This document shows, piece by piece, positions 59,729-64,000 of a stretch of 64,000 bases of DNA. The stretch spans positions 14,573 through 78,572 of the forward strand of contig CAVUBD010000006.1 of assembly GCA_963739615.1 (NCBI GenBank). Reading direction: 5' to 3'. Below the pieces are notes generated by a model. That model was not told where the DNA came from, did not search any database, and saw only the letters and a list, made by a program, of their open reading frames with translations. Positions within the stretch are counted from its first letter, which is position 1. Every line of letters begins with the position of its first letter. Source of the stretch: Palsa-504 sp963739615 (GTDB taxonomy: Bacteria; Actinomycetota; Actinomycetes; Streptosporangiales; Streptosporangiaceae). Both the position numbers and the translations under genes were made by a program.

Positions 59729-61261
59729 GTGGGAGAACTCAGGCGAAGCGAACTGAGTGGGAGCGTGGGAAGTGCCAGGCGGTTCTTGGTGCTGCCCATG
59801 GGGGGTCGGTGCGCATGTTTGGTGTTGCCGCTACTGGTGGCAGGTATCGAGCGACGGGCGGCTGGGCGCCTGTCCACCTGGACCAGGGACTACCTGCGTG
59901 AGGTGGCACTGGCCGACCTCGGCTGTGCCGTGGTCGGCGTGTTCATGGCGGCTCAGATCCGGTTCGGCAGCAACGTCACGTCGACTGTACCTGGCCCTGA
60001 GCCTGGCGCTGCCGGTGCTCTGGATCGCGGCCCTGTGGCTGGCCGGAGCCTACGACGTCCGGTTCATCGGGACCGGTTCGGACGAGTTCCGCAAGGTGCT
60101 GAACGCCGGGGTGAGCCTCACCGCGGCGGTCGCGATCTTCTCCTACGCGGTCAACCTCGAGCTGTCCCGTGCCTACGTGGTCATCGCCCTGCCCAGCGTC
60201 ACGCTGTTCGACCTGCTCGCCAGGTTTGCCATGCGCAAGCGGCTGCACCGGCAGCGCATGCGCGGCAAGTGCATGCACAACGTGGTGGCCGTGGGCCATG
60301 AGCTGGCGGTCGCCGATCTGGTTACCGAGCTGGGGCGCGACCGGTACCACGGGCTGACGGTGGTGGGCGCCTGCGTGATGCGGCCGGGCGAGTGCGACGA
60401 GGTGGTCGGCGTCCCGGTCTACGGCGGGCTGGACGACATCACGGCCGCGGTCAAGGCCTTCGGCGCGGATACCGTCGCGGTGACTCGCCTGCCCGGAGAT
60501 GGACGGCGTCAGGCTCCGCAGCCTGGCCTGGGAACTGGAGAAGACCGGCACCGACCTGTGCGTCTCGCCCGCGCTGCTCGACGTCGCGGGTCCGCGGACG
60601 ACGATCAGGCCGACGGCCGGGCTCACCTTGCTGCACGTGGACCACCCGCAACTGGACGGCTTCCGGCTGGTGCTCAAGGGCCTGTTCGACCGGTGCGCGG
60701 CCGCCGCGGCGCTGGTCATGCTCGCCCCGGTGATGGGAGCGCTGGCCGCGGCGATCTGGCTGCACGACCGCGGGCCGGCGCTGTTCACGCAGGTCAGGGT
60801 GGGCAAGGACGGCCACTCCTTCAGGATCTACAAGTTCCGCACCATGGTCGTGGACGCCGAGCAGCGCAAGGACGCAGTTGCTGGCCAGCAACGACTTCGA
60901 CGGCGTCCTGTTCAAGCTCCGCAGGGACCCCCGGGTAACTGCGGTGGGCGCGTACCTGCGGCGCTGGTCGTTCGACGAGCTGCCGCAGCTTTTCAACGTG
61001 TTCCTCGGCCACATGTCGCTGGTGGGGCCCCGCCCCGCCCTTCCCGACGAGGCGGAGAAGTACGCCGAGCATGTCCGTCGCCGGCTGGTGGTCAAGCCGG
61101 GCCTGACCGGCCTGTGGCAGGTCAACGGGCGATCGGATCTGTCCTGGGAGGAATCGGTCCGGCTCGACCTGCGGTACGTCGAGAACTGGTCGTTCGCGCT
61201 CGACCTGCAGATCCTGTGGAAGACGATCTCGGTGATGGTAAGGGGGTCAGGAGCCTATTAG
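59729..61261 (+). CDS. Polyprenyl glycosylphosphotransferase (EPS priming enzyme), frame broken
   Basis: Reassembled from four frames: WTRDYLREVALADLGCAVVG; ALSLALPVLWIAALWLAGAY and AYVVIALPSVTLFDLLARFA; EMDGVRLRSLAWELEKTG, FRIYKFRTMVVDAEQ; LASNDFDGVLFKLRRDPRVT, SFDELPQLFNVFLGHMSLVG, PGLTGLWQVNGRSDLSWEES to TAG at 61259. Breaks lie near 59990, 60495 and 60880. This is the WbaP/WcaJ/CpsE class with an N-terminal membrane part and a CoA-binding-like middle. It transfers a sugar-1-phosphate to undecaprenyl phosphate to start exopolysaccharide synthesis. Intact length about 505 aa. Confidence 0.82.
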
Positions 61262-61413
61262 CCACGATCCCTGGCTCATCACCCGGCGTTAGTGCATCGA
61301 GTATGGGTTTGGACCATTGTTCTCGCTAAATTTCATTACCGCGCAGGCCAGCCGCTCACCGGGAATTAGCGGTGGACGACTGGCACGCGCGTCTCTATAT
61401 AGAAGGGGTGGGA

Positions 61414-61986
61414 ATGACCACGACGACCAGGCAGAATCTCAGTTCTGCCGAGGCCGCAGAGCTGGTGCGACGCGCCGCCGATGGAGATCGGCAGGCGTGG
61501 GACCGTCTTGTAGATCAGTACGCAAGGCTCATCTGGTCTATTACCGTGGACTTCAAGCTGGCCGAGAGCGACGCCGCCGACGTCGCTCAGACCACGTGGT
61601 TGCGGTTGCTTGAGCACATCCACCGTATCGAGTACCCGGATCGTTTGGGTTCCTGGCTGGCAGCGACGGCGCGAAATGAGTGCCTCCGCAGCCTTGCCGC
61701 CCGCAAACGAGTGGTCCTAGCCGACGATGACGAGGTCCTAACTGGCGTCGCCGCCTCTGTGCCCGAGGTTGATGAACGCATTCTCGCCGATGAGCGCGAC
61801 CAGGTCGTTCGCGATGCTATGTCGCGTCTGCCCAAGCGCTGGCAGCGGCTCCTCGAGCTACTTATGGCCGATCCGCCGGCGTCTTACGCGGACATATCCA
61901 GCGAGCTGGATCTACCCGTCGGCAGCATCGGTCCCACTCGGGGACGATGCCTGGCCCAGCTACGCGTCCTCCTGCAGGCATTATGA
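61414..61986 (+). CDS. ECF-type sigma factor in the EPS region
   Basis: 190 aa from ATG 61414. Region 2: LVDQYARLIWSITVDFKLAE and DVAQTTWLRLLEHIHRIEYP; region 4: AMSRLPKRWQRLLELLMADP, SYADISSELDLPVGSIGPTR. No anti-sigma gene follows; the next gene is a beta-helix surface protein. May switch on the polysaccharide/surface genes around it (inference). An A/T-rich leader with GAAGGGGTGGGA as ribosome site precedes it. Confidence 0.88.
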   Translation: MTTTTRQNLSSAEAAELVRRAADGDRQAWDRLVDQYARLIWSITVDFKLAESDAADVAQTTWLRLLEHIHRIEYPDRLGSWLAATARNECLRSLAARKRVVLADDDEVLTGVAASVPEVDERILADERDQVVRDAMSRLPKRWQRLLELLMADPPASYADISSELDLPVGSIGPTRGRCLAQLRVLLQAL

Positions 61987-62219
61987 ACCGACCTCAGGAA
62001 TGATCACGGGTCTGCCCGTGAATATCGATCCCGTAGCCCAGGTCCCAGACAGAGCGCGGCCGCGAAGGCCGGAGCCTGCCTTGACGGGTGGGACCTGGCA
62101 AAGTAGCTTGGATGTCATATGCGACGGATAGCGACCCTAAGTGCCGGATCCTTCACTCACCGGCAAATTGGGGATTTCAAAATAATGGTCCAGTAAGTAT
62201 CTTAATATCTCCAGGTTTA

Positions 62220-63957
62220 ATGCTCCTGGAGCCTCGTCGTTTGGACAAAATTTTGGCGGTAAACCGCAGAACGCTCACCTGGGCGGCAGTCGCAGCCGTG
62301 GTCGTGGTGCTTGCGGCGGTTTTTGCAGGCGTCGTGATTAAGCAGCACTCGGGCACAACTGCCCAAGTACACGCGCCCGCAACTGTCCGAGTATCCGGTC
62401 AAAGCTCTCTGATTTGCAATCAACGGGCTCAGTACCTGACGAGTCCATGGAGCTATCACGACTTGGCCTCTGGCAGCCAGAGCTATACGGTCGCGCAGTA
62501 CCGGGCGCTTTCTGGCTATGGAAAGACCTTGCCGCCCTTGCCTTCTTACATCGCCAACCAGAGTTCCACGACTACGGCGGCTGTCATCTTCGCACCAGGT
62601 AGCGATGTCAGCCAGCCGACCTACAACTTCCCTGAAACGCCCATTCTCTACTTCTTTGAGGGCGGGGCTTACGGCGCGCTTACGCTGCAGTCAGTTAGCG
62701 GCGACATGTTCATTGGCGGGTCCGCCCCCGGCTTTCCTGAACCCACCTTTGATAATCACAATGGCGCAGGAGGCATTAGCGCCCAAAACGACACCTACGG
62801 GTTCTCGGGCGGTGCGAGTACCCTGGCGGCCAAGGCCCCCGCCGGGGCAAAGGTGGTTACCACAACTGCGCCCATCGATGGCTACATCAGTTACATCACC
62901 TTCGCCGACGGCTCGACTTACCACATCGCCAGCCACACGAAAAACTCCATCACCCTCGACTCCCCCCTGACCGGCGCCAAGGCTGCAGGTAGCTCAGTGT
63001 GGGCCAACATCCAGGCGCCGATTGCGAAAGTAGTCTCGTCCGCCCGCCAAGGTGCCGCCAGCGTCACGCTGACGGGCTCGTCGATTCCGCTGGTTCCCTA
63101 CGGCGAGGTCAGGATCGGCGACCACGAGTACCAGTCAATGTCGGTGTCCGGCAGTCAGTCCGGCTACACGGTCGGAGTAGGCGGGCCTGGACATGGCCGT
63201 AGCCGCCAACACGCCGGTCTACTACGACGACCTTTCCGGCGGCGTGACCGTGTCGTACCTGAACATCTCGCATGATCTGCACAATACTACCGGCACCATT
63301 TACACCGGATCGGGCTGGACGGTCTCTCACAACAATATCCACGACGGTTACTCGACCCCGGGTAATGGAATCGCCATCTATGGCGGCGATCAGGGCGTAA
63401 TCGAGTACAATTGCCTATCCAAAATGGGCACTTACGGCGTCAGTGTTTTCGGCACTAATAACAAGTTCAGGCACAACGAAGTCTTCGAGTCCAATTATCT
63501 GCGCGACCCCGGTTGCGGCTGCTCCGGCGGGGGAAAATGGTGGGGTACACTCAACGCCGACATCATCGATAACGCGTTCATCAACGACAGCCCGGGGGGC
63601 GGGAGTCCGGTGTGGCTCGATAACGGCAACACCGGCACACTGATATCGGGCAACTACTTCGACAAGAGCTACGGTTCGGCGGTCGTTAGTGAGACCGGCT
63701 TCAACCTGAACATTACCGGCAACCTGTTCATGAACGGCGGCTGGGGAAATGGTACCGGTGCCTGCGGGGCCAACTGCAACGGTGCGGTGAACCTGAACAG
63801 CTCGGGGGGTTTCCACATTCCCGGCAGTCGCTACGACAACCAGGTACTAGTCACGAAAAACCAGTTCATAAACAACTGGATGGGCGTTAACATCTGGCAG
63901 GCGGGCGGGCGCTCGTGCGAGAACAGCGGTGAAGGCTGGCCCGACGACTCCGGCTAA
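62220..63957 (+). CDS. Surface right-handed beta-helix protein, frame broken near 63190
   Basis: Start placed at ATG 62220 so that the membrane anchor LTWAAVAAVVVVLAAVFAGV lies ~20 residues in; the open frame extends to 62088. The first frame has Ser/Thr/Gly-rich beta repeats. At about 63190, after SGYTVGVGG, the frame changes by one base and a parallel beta-helix (pectate-lyase-like) continues: VTVSYLNISHDLHNTTGTIY, WTVSHNNIHDGYST, GVIEYNCLSKMGTYGVSVFG, TLISGNYFDKSYG, NITGNLFMNGGW. A stop is at 63955; the protein may truly extend beyond it. Beta-helix proteins of this type bind or modify polysaccharides. Codon use is less GC-biased than in the rest of the window. Confidence 0.7.
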
Positions 63958-64000
63958 CACGAACTGAACCAAAGAAACAATAAACATGAACCATTGCTTA

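Noticed and set aside
1..64000. CRISPR arrays, tRNA or rRNA genes, insertion sequences, integrases
   Set aside because: Looked for regularly spaced repeats, cloverleaf-like segments and transposase/integrase motifs on both strands; none found. The tandem repeats present have no spacers.

Overview
The window is high-GC, GTG-start-rich DNA from a mycelial actinobacterium, most likely in or near the Streptosporangiales/Streptomyces side of the phylum. The basis is MshD (mycothiol), GlnR, BldC, MurT/GatD, the 33-residue bS22 protein, a Rex-hemACDBL-resB/ccsA block, PHO boxes of the GTTCACC type and a Nur-like Fur protein. Gene order is broadly chromosomal and conserved. I see no rRNA, tRNA, CRISPR array, transposase or integrase.

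Layout. 0-4.6 kb: edge of a GH3 glycosidase, a LuxR remnant, a class F-like sortase, a small secreted protein, a GNAT protein and an amine-oxidase-type flavoprotein. 4.7-9.6 kb: Ppx/GppA phosphatase, a DivIVA-like coiled-coil protein (frame broken), MshD, GlnR and a ThiS/MoaD-like carrier. 9.7-13.6 kb: ECF sigma/anti-sigma pair, a thioredoxin-like protein, then a sulfur operon (leaderless cysteine-containing leader peptide, DUF4395, SseA-type sulfurtransferase, DUF1416). 13.7-19.3 kb: phosphate block with phoU, uspA and pstSCAB on the opposite strand, headed by a four-unit PHO box.

19.3-24.3 kb holds the most unusual locus: a GntR-type regulator followed by two translationally coupled large membrane proteins that look like HerA/VirD4-family ATPases whose nucleotide-binding motifs have decayed although the frames are intact. 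It lies directly upstream of murT-gatD (peptidoglycan amidation). 26.5-31.2 kb: DsrE-like protein, nitrobindin, Nur, YgfZ, proline dehydrogenase and ProC. 31.6-34.1 kb: small HTH protein, bS22, a membrane-plus-ABM-domain protein with a broken frame, and a glutaredoxin-like protein.

34.2-46.6 kb: a Rex operator, then rex-hemA-hemC-hemD/cobA-hemB-(primase-like)-hemL, a histidine phosphatase, TlpA, resB and ccsA. This joins redox sensing, tetrapyrrole synthesis and System II cytochrome c maturation; ccdA is absent from its usual slot. 46.6-57.5 kb: PLDc_N protein, an HEVGH metallopeptidase with a small partner, bldC, a PLP dehydratase, decayed membrane/PAP2 genes, an atypical ATP-sulfurylase/APS-kinase fusion and full-length mfd. 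57.5-64 kb: SurA-like lipoprotein, mazG, polyprenyl glycosylphosphotransferase, a sigma factor and a beta-helix surface protein, most with multiple frame breaks.

Two sequence-wide themes stand out. (1) Many genes, including hemC, which normally cannot be lost, carry one or more indel-type frame breaks, so part of the damage is probably sequence error in the assembly. (2) Short tandem duplications of 6-17 bp recur at or over stop codons (mshD, nitrobindin, ygfZ, hemD, mfd) and inside the rex 3' end.
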